Of a stretch of DNA of 64,000 nt, positions 24,238-34,994 are shown one piece after another. The number at the start of each line of letters is the position of its first letter. The stretch's first letter is position 1. Source of the DNA: Candidatus Roseilinea sp. (GTDB lineage Bacteria > Chloroflexota > Anaerolineae > J036 > Brachytrichaceae). Position numbers and translations under genes: made by a program. The notes beneath the pieces were generated by a model. That model worked only from the letters and a program-made list of their open reading frames with translations, did not search any database and had not been told where the DNA came from. The stretch lies in assembly GCA_025998955.1 (NCBI GenBank), contig AP024676.1:62001-126000 (forward strand). The letters run 5' to 3'.

Positions 24238-26838
24238 ATGAGCAATCAACGCGACCGCGAACAAGCACCTCGGCGAGCGGTGCGCAGCACGCCGCCTTCG
24301 CAGCGCGCCGGCTACGTGCCGGCCGGCGATCCCAACGCTGCGCCCAGGACGGAGCCTCAGCCTCCAGCGCCGCCCGTCGCCCCACCAAGCGGCGCTGCTT
24401 CGCGCAGCATGCATCGCGCTGAAACGTCACCGGCCAGGCCGCGTTCGCTCGGCATGCGGCTTGCGCCCGTCTTCTTTGCCTTCGCGCTGATCACATTCGT
24501 CCTGTTCTTTGCGATGGTCATCCTCGGCCTGACCGGCTACTTGCTGATTGCCCGTGACATTCCCGACCCCGGTCAACTCGCGGCGGCGCAGAGCGCGTTC
24601 GCCAGCACTAAGATCTTCGACCGCGAAGGCAATTTGGTCGTGGAGCTGACCGATCCGATCGACCCGACCGCCGGCCGGCGCACGCGCGTGCCGCTCGGCC
24701 AAATCAGCCCTTACCTCATTCAGGCCACGCTTGCGACGGAAGACCCGAACTTCTACCGCTATGCGCAAGGCGTCGGCTTCGACCCGATCGCCATCGTCCG
24801 CGCGCTGTACTACGCCATTACCGAGCGTGAGTTCGTCAGCGGCGGCAGCACCATCACCCAGCAGGTGGCGCGCAATTTGTTGCTCTCGCCGGCCGAGCGC
24901 GGCGCGCGCACGCCACAGCGCAAGATCCGCGAGATCGTGTTGGCCAACGAATTGACGCGCCGCTACACCCGCGATCAGATTCTGGAGATCTACCTCAACG
25001 AGAACTACTACGGCAACCAGGCCTACGGCGTGGAGGCTGCAGCACAGCTCTACTTCGGCAAACCGGCCCGCGCGTTGAACCTGGCCGAGGCTTCGATGCT
25101 GGCCGGCATCCCGCAGTCGCCAGTGCTGTGGGATCCGGTCACCAACAAGCAGGGCGTGCTGCGTCGGCAAAACGACGTGCTGCGGCTGATGGCGAAAGCC
25201 GGCTACATCACGCCCGAGCAGATCTACGCAGCGCAGCGCGAGATCGAAAGTCGGACGTTCACCGCAACGCTGCCGAACATCTCGACCATCGCGCCGCACT
25301 TCATGCAATTCGTCAAACAGCAGCTCGATGCTGAATACGGCGCAAAGGGGCTGTATCGCGACGGCCTGCGCGTATACACCTCGCTCGACCCACGTGTGCA
25401 AGCAATCGCAGAAAATGCCATCCGCCGGCAGATCGCGCAGTTGCGAGACAAGAACGTCACCAATGGCGCGGCGGTGGTGATCGAACCGAAGACCGGCGAG
25501 ATCCTCGCCATGGTCGGCAGTGCCGATTTCAACGATGAAACGATAGACGGCCAGGTGAACGTCGCCATCATGCTGCGCCAGCCGGGGTCGGCGGTCAAGC
25601 CGTTCACCTACCTAGCCGCGCTGGAGCGCGGCTGGACGCCGGCCACCTTGTACTGGGACCGGCCGGTCACCTTCACCAACGAATACGGCCAGGTCTATGC
25701 GCCGCGCAACTACGACGGCAAGTTCCACGGCCCGATGCTGATGCGCGAAGCGCTGGCGCGCAGCATGAACATCCCGGCAGTCGAAACGTTACACTTCGTC
25801 ACCGTGCCGGGCTTCTTGGAGATGGCGCAGCGTGTGGGCCTGAACTTTCCGCCCAACCCGGCCTACGGGTTGGCCGTCACGCTGGGGGGTGCAGAGGCGC
25901 GGCTGCTGGACCTGACTGCGGCCTACGCCGTGCTGGCCAACGGTGGCGTGCGCCTGCCGCCGATCGCCATCACGCGCGTGGAGCGCGCCGATGGCCATCT
26001 GCTGCGTGACTATCGCCCGACGCAGGGGCAACAGGCAGTTCGGCCGGAACACGCCTGGCTCATCACCAGCATGCTGAGCGACAACGCCGCCCGCGCCAAG
26101 ACCTTCGGCCTGAACAGCCCGCTGCGGCTATCGCGACCGGCCGCCGCAAAGACCGGCACGACCAACGACTTCCGCGATAACCTGACGGTCGGCTATACGC
26201 CGGAGCTGGTCGTCGGCGTGTGGGTGGGCAACAGCGACAATAGCCCGATGCGCGGCGTGAGCGGCATCACCGGCGCCGCGCCGATTTGGAAGCAGATCAT
26301 GGAAGAGGCACTGGCGGGCAAGCCGGTGACCGACTTCGTGCCGCCGCCCGGCGTGATAGCTGCGGAGATCTGCGAATATGGCGGCCACGTGCCCTCGCCT
26401 AACTGCCCGCGCCGGCGCATCGAATACTTCAGCGCCGACCAGTTGCCGCTGCCTCCCGACGAGAATGTAGAGCGCGCCGTGCAGGTCGGCAATCCCAACC
26501 TGGTGAACAATCCACAATCGCCAATCGCCAATCCTCAATCCCCCGACATTCTGATCACGCATCCCTCGTTGGGCGAGCCTGTGGCGCGTGGCCTGCTCTC
26601 CATCCGCGGCACGGTCAATCCGTCGGGCTTTCAACAATACGTCGTCGAATACGGCGAGGGCGAAAACCCCGGCGAATGGAAGTGGATCAGTGGGCCACAC
26701 CTCGCGCCGGTGGTGGATGGCCAGCTCACGGAATGGGGCATCGAAGGGCTGCCTGCCGGGCGCTACACCATCCGCGTCACGGTGAACACGTCGGACGGCC
26801 AGCGCGTCGGCTACGCGCGCTTCGACGTGGGGCCGTAG
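24238..26838 (+). CDS. Class A penicillin-binding protein (PBP1A-like)
   Basis: An 866-residue bifunctional peptidoglycan synthase. A Pro-rich cytoplasmic N-terminus precedes one membrane helix (about 75-105). The GT51 glycosyltransferase domain has ATEDPNFYRY (Glu168) and GGSTITQQVARNLLL. The transpeptidase domain has SxxK in QPGSAVKPF (about 450), SMN (about 510) and KTGTTNDFRDN (about 637). A C-terminal Ig-like domain of about 100 residues follows a linker NPQSPIANPQSPD that is encoded by a caatcgccaatc-type spacer repeat. ATG 24238 follows a gagg site. Confidence 0.93.
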   Translation: MSNQRDREQAPRRAVRSTPPSQRAGYVPAGDPNAAPRTEPQPPAPPVAPPSGAASRSMHRAETSPARPRSLGMRLAPVFFAFALITFVLFFAMVILGLTGYLLIARDIPDPGQLAAAQSAFASTKIFDREGNLVVELTDPIDPTAGRRTRVPLGQISPYLIQATLATEDPNFYRYAQGVGFDPIAIVRALYYAITEREFVSGGSTITQQVARNLLLSPAERGARTPQRKIREIVLANELTRRYTRDQILEIYLNENYYGNQAYGVEAAAQLYFGKPARALNLAEASMLAGIPQSPVLWDPVTNKQGVLRRQNDVLRLMAKAGYITPEQIYAAQREIESRTFTATLPNISTIAPHFMQFVKQQLDAEYGAKGLYRDGLRVYTSLDPRVQAIAENAIRRQIAQLRDKNVTNGAAVVIEPKTGEILAMVGSADFNDETIDGQVNVAIMLRQPGSAVKPFTYLAALERGWTPATLYWDRPVTFTNEYGQVYAPRNYDGKFHGPMLMREALARSMNIPAVETLHFVTVPGFLEMAQRVGLNFPPNPAYGLAVTLGGAEARLLDLTAAYAVLANGGVRLPPIAITRVERADGHLLRDYRPTQGQQAVRPEHAWLITSMLSDNAARAKTFGLNSPLRLSRPAAAKTGTTNDFRDNLTVGYTPELVVGVWVGNSDNSPMRGVSGITGAAPIWKQIMEEALAGKPVTDFVPPPGVIAAEICEYGGHVPSPNCPRRRIEYFSADQLPLPPDENVERAVQVGNPNLVNNPQSPIANPQSPDILITHPSLGEPVARGLLSIRGTVNPSGFQQYVVEYGEGENPGEWKWISGPHLAPVVDGQLTEWGIEGLPAGRYTIRVTVNTSDGQRVGYARFDVGP
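26511..26543 (+). repeat. Spacer-type repeat inside the PBP gene
   Basis: Iterations of caatcgccaatc and cctcaatcccc resemble the intergenic low-complexity tracts (for example ccccaatccccaatctc at 16978). Here they keep the reading frame and encode part of the interdomain linker. Confidence 0.65.
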
Positions 26839-26970
26839 AGGTGGCTAAGCTTCTGTCCTTTCGTCCAGGCCGCGCGCTGAACGGAGGGGCGTCGAGATGT
26901 GGTCAGCCGGCCCGTAGACTTCCAACCAAAAGACTCTCGCGAGTCTCAGGATGACGAAGGAGGAAGAACC

Positions 26971-28716
26971 ATGACGGTTGCAAGTTCGACTTTGGCGCTC
27001 GCCGCCCAGCTCAGCGATCTGCGCGCCCGGGGTTGCCTCACGGTGACCGTGGATGGACACACGATCGCGCTTTTCGACTACGGTGGCAAGGTGTACGCAG
27101 TGGATAACCGCTGCCCGCACATGGGCTTCCCGCTCGATCGCGGCAGCGTGAGAGACGGCATCTTGACCTGTCACTGGCATCATGCCCGCTTCGACCTGGC
27201 CAGCGGCGGCGCGTTAGATCTGTGGGCCGATGACGTGCGGGCCTTCCCGGTCGAGGTGCGCGGCGACGAAATTTGGGTGGATGTTGCGCCGCACGCCGAC
27301 CCGAAGGCGCACCTGCGCCGGCGCTTGCGCGATGGCCTAGAGCGCAATCTCTCGCTCGTCATCGCCAAGTCGGTGATCGGGTTAGCGCAGGCCGATGAGG
27401 GCGCGGTCGAGACGTTCCGCGCCGGCCTCGAATTCGGCGCGCGCTACCGCCGGGCTGGCTGGGGGCCGGGCCTGACCATCCTCACCTGCATGATGAACCT
27501 GCTGCCGCACCTGGCGCCGGAGGATCGTCCGCGGGCGCTATACCACGGTCTATCGGCGGTGGCGCGCGACACCGACGGCATGCCGCCGCGCTTCATCGTG
27601 CAGCCGCTGCCGGGCATCTCCGAACCTCGGTTTTTCGAACTCAAGCGCTGGTTTCGCCGCTTCATCGAGGTGCGCGACGCCGAGGGTGCGGAGCGCTGCA
27701 TCGTTTCGGCAGTGCGCACCGGCGCGACGCCACAGCAACTGGCCGATATGCTCTTCGCCGCTGCCACCGACCATCGCTACATTGACGCCGGCCACCCGCT
27801 CGATTTCACCAACAAGGCGATGGAGGCGCTGGACATCGTCGGCTGGACGCCGGAGAACGCCGAGCTGGTGCTGACCAGCGTGGTCGGCGGCTACGCCGAT
27901 GCCGACCGGATGGAGGAGTCGAACGCCTGGCGCAATCCGATTGACCTGGTCGAAATCCTGGAGCGTACCTTCAGGCAACTCGAAGGTCTCCAGCACGAAG
28001 GTGCGAAGACACGAAGAATTGATGAACAAGGCCGCCAACGACTCGTTGCCGTGCTGCTCGGCGACGATCCGCAGGCCAGTGTGGATGCGCTGCTGAGCGA
28101 ATGCCGGGAGGGCACAAGCGGCGTTGACTTGGCCGGCGTCGTGGCCTACGCAGCGGCGTTGCGCATCGCGCGCTTCCACACCAGCAACGAGTTCGGCGAC
28201 TGGGACACGGCGCTGCACACGTTCACCTTCGCCAACGCGGTGCATCAGGGCTTGCGGCGCACGCACTCGCGCGAACTCTTGCGCGGCGTCTTCGATGCAG
28301 CGATGAGCATCTACCTCGACCGCTTCCTCAACGTGCCGGCGGCGCGCATCCCGGTGCCGAATGGCAAAGTGCATCTGTCGCTCGGCGATCTGCCGGCATT
28401 GCTCGACCGGCAGCAGCAAGTGGATGCGGCGGGCGAGGCCGTGGCCCAACTGTTGTATCAAGGAACGCCGCCACGCGAGGTGATCGTCATGCTGGGCAAG
28501 CTGCTGCTGCGCGAGGATCGTGACTTCCACACCATCCAGTGCGTCGAAGCAGCGGTGCGACAACACGAATTCCTGGTGGGCACGCCGGAAGCGATGCACG
28601 TGTTGATCGCTGCCGCGCGCTATCTGGCCGCCCACGCGCCGACCATGCGCGCCCAAGGCCAGACCTTCAACATTGCGCAGCGCCTGGCGCGCGGCGAGCG
28701 ATTGTTCGAAGCCTAG
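26971..28716 (+). CDS. Rieske 2Fe-2S protein with large C-terminal helical domain
   Basis: About 581 residues from ATG 26971, set by an aaggagg site. Residues 1-115 are a Rieske domain with both ligand pairs, CPHMGFPLDRG and CHWHHARFD, as in ferredoxin components of oxygenases. About 450 helical residues follow with no motif I can assign; they begin FRAGLEFGARYRRAGWGPGL and include CMMNLLPHLAPEDRPRALYHG. The segment LQHEGAKTRRIDEQ near residue 345 is encoded by a repeat-like cacgaaggtgcgaagacacg tract. It could be a redox enzyme of its own. No oxygenase partner is nearby. Confidence 0.8.
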   Translation: MTVASSTLALAAQLSDLRARGCLTVTVDGHTIALFDYGGKVYAVDNRCPHMGFPLDRGSVRDGILTCHWHHARFDLASGGALDLWADDVRAFPVEVRGDEIWVDVAPHADPKAHLRRRLRDGLERNLSLVIAKSVIGLAQADEGAVETFRAGLEFGARYRRAGWGPGLTILTCMMNLLPHLAPEDRPRALYHGLSAVARDTDGMPPRFIVQPLPGISEPRFFELKRWFRRFIEVRDAEGAERCIVSAVRTGATPQQLADMLFAAATDHRYIDAGHPLDFTNKAMEALDIVGWTPENAELVLTSVVGGYADADRMEESNAWRNPIDLVEILERTFRQLEGLQHEGAKTRRIDEQGRQRLVAVLLGDDPQASVDALLSECREGTSGVDLAGVVAYAAALRIARFHTSNEFGDWDTALHTFTFANAVHQGLRRTHSRELLRGVFDAAMSIYLDRFLNVPAARIPVPNGKVHLSLGDLPALLDRQQQVDAAGEAVAQLLYQGTPPREVIVMLGKLLLREDRDFHTIQCVEAAVRQHEFLVGTPEAMHVLIAAARYLAAHAPTMRAQGQTFNIAQRLARGERLFEA

Positions 28717-28738
28717 GTGGCTGGGGAACTTTTGCTCC

Positions 28739-28767
28739 TTGTAGATTTCCTGGACTCTCGCTACACT
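28739..28767 (+). promoter_or_regulatory. Candidate promoter of the first L,D-transpeptidase gene
   Basis: TTGTAG (28739-28744) and TACACT (28762-28767) are separated by 17 bases. The -10 box ends 8 bases before the ATG at 28776, again without a ribosome site between. Confidence 0.4.
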
Positions 28768-28775
28768 TCTGCGCG

Positions 28776-29270
28776 ATGAATCGCCGATCGTTTCTCGCCG
28801 GCCTGATTGCAGGCAGCCTCGGCATGCTGGTTGCGCCGGCGGGTCTGGCCTTCGCTGCACAAGGCACGCCGGGTGACAAGATTATCAAAGGTCGCGGGCG
28901 CGAAATCTTCGTCAGCATCAGCCGGCAGCGGCTGTGGGCATACGAGGATGGCGACGTGGTGATGACCTTTCTCATCAGCAGCGGCGAACCAAAGCGCGGC
29001 ACGCGCCAGGGCAACTTCCGCGTGCAGAGCAAGATCCCTGAGGCCTGGTCGAGCGTGTGGCAACTGCGCATGCCGTACTGGATGGGCATCTACAACGTCG
29101 GGCCGATCGAGAACGGCATCCACGCGATGCCGATGCGCAAGAACGGCGCGCTGGTGCGCTGGCCGGTCGGCTATCCTGCTTCGTTCGGGTGCGTGGTGGC
29201 CAACACCAGCGATGCTGCAGCGCTGTATCGCTGGGCCCCGCTGGGCACGCCGGTGTATATTCGTCGGTAG
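28776..29270 (+). CDS. L,D-transpeptidase (YkuD domain) with twin-arginine-like signal
   Basis: A 164-residue exported protein. The N-terminus MNRRSFLAGLIAGSLGMLVAP resembles a Tat signal. The YkuD domain (about 45-164) has ENGIHAMP and the catalytic Cys in PASFGCVVAN. The usual SHGC is changed to SFGC and the Arg or Asn after it is lost, a variant shared with the next gene. L,D-transpeptidases make 3-3 peptidoglycan cross-links or attach proteins to the wall. An upstream extension of the frame lies in the Rieske gene and is not credible. Confidence 0.85.
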   Translation: MNRRSFLAGLIAGSLGMLVAPAGLAFAAQGTPGDKIIKGRGREIFVSISRQRLWAYEDGDVVMTFLISSGEPKRGTRQGNFRVQSKIPEAWSSVWQLRMPYWMGIYNVGPIENGIHAMPMRKNGALVRWPVGYPASFGCVVANTSDAAALYRWAPLGTPVYIRR

Positions 29271-29310
29271 TTGGAAGTAGGATCGTCAATTGTCAAACAT
29301 CCGTATTAGA

Positions 29311-29997
29311 ATGTTCATCCGGCGAGTATTCAGCGTCGTGGTCGCGCTGCTGATCGGGTGGGGCGTGCATCCCGCCGCGTTTGCAGCGTCACCTGCGGGC
29401 TCTATTGGCGACCGGCTCACCTACACCTTCGAGAAGGGCGACAGCCTGCCGGCAATCGCCGAGCAGTTCGGGGTGAGCCTACAAGCGCTGCGTCGGGCAA
29501 ACGGTCTGGCCAACAACCGCGTCATCCCCGGCACCGTGCTCACCATTCCCACTGCGCCGGGTGTCGTGTCTCCCTGGCTCGCGCCGAAGATTGACCCTCA
29601 GCCTAGCGATGGCAAGGTGATCTACGTTAGCCTGAGCAAGCAACGCCTATGGGCATACGATGGCGATCAGCTCGTGTTCGATTTCCTCGTCAGCACCGGT
29701 CTGCCTACCGAGGAGCACCCCAACCGCGACACTAAGCCCGGCGTCTTCCGTATCAAGACCAAGATGCCCATGGCGCGCGCCAACCTGTGGAACCTGGATA
29801 TGCCATACTGGATGGGCATCTACGACGCCGGCAACATCGAGAACGGCATCCATGCTATGCCCTCGCGCAACGGCCGGCTGGTGAATTGGCGCGTCGGCGC
29901 GCGCGGTTCGTTCGGCTGCATCGTGCTCAACATCCCCGACGCCGCCAAGCTGTATCGCTGGGCGCCGCTGGGCACGCCGGTCGTCATTCGTCCCTGA
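29311..29997 (+). CDS. LysM and L,D-transpeptidase protein
   Basis: About 228 residues from ATG 29311 (a TTG at 29290 is also possible). A signal peptide (MFIRRVFSVVVALLIGWGVHP) is followed by a LysM domain (YTFEKGDSLPAIAEQFGVSL, IPGTVLTIP) that binds glycan strands and then a YkuD domain with ENGIHAMP and GSFGCIVLN. The catalytic domain is very similar to that of the gene just upstream (PYWMGIY, YRWAPLGTPV), so the pair arose by tandem duplication, with LysM gained or lost. Confidence 0.87.
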   Translation: MFIRRVFSVVVALLIGWGVHPAAFAASPAGSIGDRLTYTFEKGDSLPAIAEQFGVSLQALRRANGLANNRVIPGTVLTIPTAPGVVSPWLAPKIDPQPSDGKVIYVSLSKQRLWAYDGDQLVFDFLVSTGLPTEEHPNRDTKPGVFRIKTKMPMARANLWNLDMPYWMGIYDAGNIENGIHAMPSRNGRLVNWRVGARGSFGCIVLNIPDAAKLYRWAPLGTPVVIRP

Positions 29998-30005
29998 CGG
30001 CGGCC

Positions 30006-30755
30006 GTGATCCTCTTCGTCTCGCCGCACCTCGACGACGTCGCCCTATCGTGCGGCGGGCTGGTCTATCGCTTGGCGTCTGCAGGTCAGCCGATCACCAT
30101 CGCTACGGTATGCACGGCGGATCATCCGGCAAATCAGCCGTTGTCGGAAGCCGCGCGCCACGAGCACCGGCAGTGGCAGCTTGGCGATCAGCCCTACCAA
30201 GGTCGGCGTGCCGAGGACGCGCGTGCATGCCGTGTGTTGGGGGCGACCGCAGCGCACCTCGGCCTGCTCGACGCCATCTACCGCTGCGATGAACACGGCG
30301 CGCCGCTCTACACAAACGACTTCATCGGCGGCGCGGTGCATCCATACGACTGGCAGGTTCAGCTTCCGAAAGTGCAAGTGGCGCTTGCGCCGCTCGTCCG
30401 CGGTGTGGCGCGGGTCTATTGCCCCATGGCCATCGGCGGCCATGTGGATCACGTCATCGTCCGGCGTGCCGTCGAATCGCTGGCCGGCCCGTCGGCCATC
30501 CGTTACTACGAGGATTTCCCTTACGCGGATAGGCCGAGCCGTTTCGATCTCCCTGAGGGTTATGCGTTCGAGAAGGTCGCGTTAACAGAGGATGAAGTGG
30601 AGGCACGCATCCGCGCTATCGCGTGCTATGCCTCGCAGTTGTTCGCCGTGTTCGGATCGGCGGCCGCGATGCCGGAGCGCGTGCGCAGCTACGTTTCGCG
30701 GGTGGGCGGCGAACGTTACTGGTTCGTCGTTGACTCAGCGGCCTCGAATCGTTAG
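30006..30755 (+). CDS. PIG-L (LmbE-like) family deacetylase
   Basis: About 249 residues beginning at GTG 30006, 8 bases after the preceding stop. The zinc-site motif PHLDDVALSCGG appears at residues 7-18 and the second ligand region in GGHVDHVIVRRAV. The family removes acetyl groups from N-acetylglucosamine-containing molecules. Its position between transpeptidase genes suggests envelope glycan work, but the substrate is not determined by sequence. An open frame further upstream overlaps the previous gene and is not needed. Confidence 0.85.
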   Translation: MILFVSPHLDDVALSCGGLVYRLASAGQPITIATVCTADHPANQPLSEAARHEHRQWQLGDQPYQGRRAEDARACRVLGATAAHLGLLDAIYRCDEHGAPLYTNDFIGGAVHPYDWQVQLPKVQVALAPLVRGVARVYCPMAIGGHVDHVIVRRAVESLAGPSAIRYYEDFPYADRPSRFDLPEGYAFEKVALTEDEVEARIRAIACYASQLFAVFGSAAAMPERVRSYVSRVGGERYWFVVDSAASNR

Positions 30756-30766
30756 GATGGTGAGTG

Positions 30767-31822
30767 ATGCTCATCTCGCGTCGAAAGCTCTTGAGAATGA
30801 CCGGCAGCCTCGCTGCAGCGATGGCCGCTCTGCCGCTGACGAACCTCACCCATTTGTTTGCCTATCAGATTGACCTAGAGATCGAAACCGAGCCGGAGCC
30901 GGACGCGCCGCCGGCGCCGCCGGCGCCGCTCGGGCGTGTGGCCAATTGGAAGGTGGACATCCGCGAAGCGCCGAAGACCCGCGCCAAACTCGTCCGTTCG
31001 GCCAAGCGCGACGAAGTGCTGCGGCTCTACGCGCAGGTGCCCGGCGATGCCGAGATGCCCCACAACGACATCTGGTACAAGACCGACGAGGGGTACGTCT
31101 ATTCATCGTGGGTGCAACCGATGAACGACGTGAGGAACGCGCCGGAGCCGGAGCGCGCCGCGGAGAAGTTCTGGGGTGAGATTACCGTGCCGTTCAGCGA
31201 CGCGCGCGTTGCGCCGGATTCGAACGCGCAGCGATCGGCGCGTCTATACTACACCGGCGTTTTCCGCGTGATCGGGGCTGCGCAGGGCGCGGACGGCGAG
31301 TGGTGGTATCGCCTGCAGGACGGCGTGACGTTCAGCCCAGGACCATATGTGCCCGCGGCGCACGTTCGGCGCTTCGATCCCTCAGAGCTGACCCCCCTCT
31401 CGCCGGGCGTCGAGAACAAGCGCATCGTGATTGACTTGGGCAAGCAAATCATGACGGCCTACGAGGGTGACACACCGCTGGTCACCTCGCGCACGGCGAC
31501 CGGCTACGGCCCATTCCAGACGCCGAAGGGCAACCACCGCATCATCCGCAAGCGCACCACGTCGCGGATGACCGGCGGGTCGGGAGCGGACTACTATGAC
31601 TTGCCCGGCGTGCCGTTCCCCAGCTATTTCACGCGGAGCGCCGTCGCGATTCACGGCGCGTATTGGCACAACGACTTCGGGCGGCGGCGCAGCCATGGCT
31701 GCGTCAATGTGCCGGCGCCGGTAGCGCTGTGGGTGTGGCGATGGACGACGCCGGAGCTGCCCTACGACGCAGTCGAGATTCGCACCCAGGATCCATCGGC
31801 TACGCCGGTGATCGTGGTGTGA
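30767..31822 (+). CDS. L,D-transpeptidase with Tat-like signal and SH3-like N-terminal region
   Basis: About 351 residues. MLISRRKLLRMTGSLAAAMAA is a twin-arginine-like signal, followed by a Pro/Glu linker. An SH3-like region (VDIREAPKTRAKLVRSAKRD) comes next, and a second at about residue 140. The YkuD domain (about 215-350) is canonical: SAVAIHGAYWHNDFG and RRSHGCVNVP with catalytic Cys. It has an aggatgg site before the ATG; a GTG at 30764 is also possible. It is the third L,D-transpeptidase in 3 kb but is not a close copy of the other two. Confidence 0.88.
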   Translation: MLISRRKLLRMTGSLAAAMAALPLTNLTHLFAYQIDLEIETEPEPDAPPAPPAPLGRVANWKVDIREAPKTRAKLVRSAKRDEVLRLYAQVPGDAEMPHNDIWYKTDEGYVYSSWVQPMNDVRNAPEPERAAEKFWGEITVPFSDARVAPDSNAQRSARLYYTGVFRVIGAAQGADGEWWYRLQDGVTFSPGPYVPAAHVRRFDPSELTPLSPGVENKRIVIDLGKQIMTAYEGDTPLVTSRTATGYGPFQTPKGNHRIIRKRTTSRMTGGSGADYYDLPGVPFPSYFTRSAVAIHGAYWHNDFGRRRSHGCVNVPAPVALWVWRWTTPELPYDAVEIRTQDPSATPVIVV

Positions 31823-31870
31823 AGCGAGGGCCGAGCGTGAGTAGGCCGATGTTTGCCGGGGGTGCAAACA

Positions 31871-31908
31871 GAACGCCCACCATTCGCAAAAACGAACGGT
31901 AGGCGTTC
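31871..31908. terminator. Hairpin between the L,D-transpeptidase gene and tRNA-His
   Basis: gaacgcc and accattcg (31871-31886) pair with cgaacggt and ggcgttc (31893-31908), with one A-C mismatch and a single-base bulge on each side, around the loop caaaaa. It lies just beyond the 3' end of the minus-strand tRNA and 48 bases after the plus-strand gene, so it can serve both converging units. Confidence 0.6.
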
Positions 31909-31912
31909 CCAG

Positions 31913-31985
31913 GGTGCCTAGACGGTCTCGAACCCTCAACCTCCTGAGCCACAGTCAGGCGCTCTGCCATTGAGCTATAGGCACC
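31913..31985 (-). tRNA. tRNA-His (GTG)
   Basis: On the minus strand the sequence begins GGTGCCTATAGCTCAATGGC and folds into a cloverleaf. The anticodon arm is CCTGA-CTGTGGC-TCAGG with anticodon GTG, the T loop contains TTCGAGA, and the acceptor ends TAGGCACC. The extra 5' G opposite the 3' C is the tRNA-His identity element. One mismatch is present in the T stem. CCA is not encoded. Confidence 0.93.
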
Positions 31986-32243
31986 GCGATTGCAACAGAA
32001 ATTCTAGCACATTCTCTGTGCACAGACGCCCTAGTAAACGCAGGGCTGAAAGAATGGGCATTCGGCCATAGTTCGATTCGCGTGCGGCCTGCACCCTTCA
32101 GCGCTATTCCCGATGCAGAAGGATTGAACTACCGCATCACCGATGCCGGCGCGCGGCGGGTCAAAAGCTGCCGGCGTAAAGCCTACGGCTATTTCTGAAC
32201 CACCGATGCCGGTGTGTGTAGTTGTGCCCTTTACGGGCGCGCG
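31986..32243. other. Intergenic region with decayed repeat elements
   Basis: No gene is supported. It holds gtaaacgcagggctgaaag (from about 32034), ccggcgtaaagccta (about 32170) and two copies of caccgatgccgg (about 32137 and 32201). These resemble pieces of the palindromic elements at 24023 and 42215. The tRNA-His promoter should lie in the first 50 bases but was not recognised. Confidence 0.5.
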
Positions 32244-34823
<2,580 letters not shown>

Positions 34824-34960
34824 GATGCCATCCCCTTCAACGAACAACAGACGCGATTGCAATCCGCCGTCATAGTCTCGATTCGTTGCCGCCATCATAA
34901 ATCTGCACGTCAGAGCGATGTTGGAGCTCCACTAACAGTTCGTATGCGAATGTGATGCAT

Positions 34961-34988
34961 TTGCGCAGAACGCAGCGCGCCTTACAAT
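34961..34988 (+). promoter_or_regulatory. Candidate promoter of the SH3 lipoprotein gene
   Basis: TTGCGC (34961-34966), a 16-base spacer, then TACAAT (34983-34988), which ends 6 bases before the ATG at 34995. No ribosome site lies between, so the mRNA is probably leaderless. Confidence 0.5.
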
Positions 34989-34994
34989 GGCCGG

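Noticed and set aside
34824-34994. CIRCE or other HrcA operator upstream of clpB
   Set aside because: No ttagcactc-N9-gagtgctaa inverted repeat is present.
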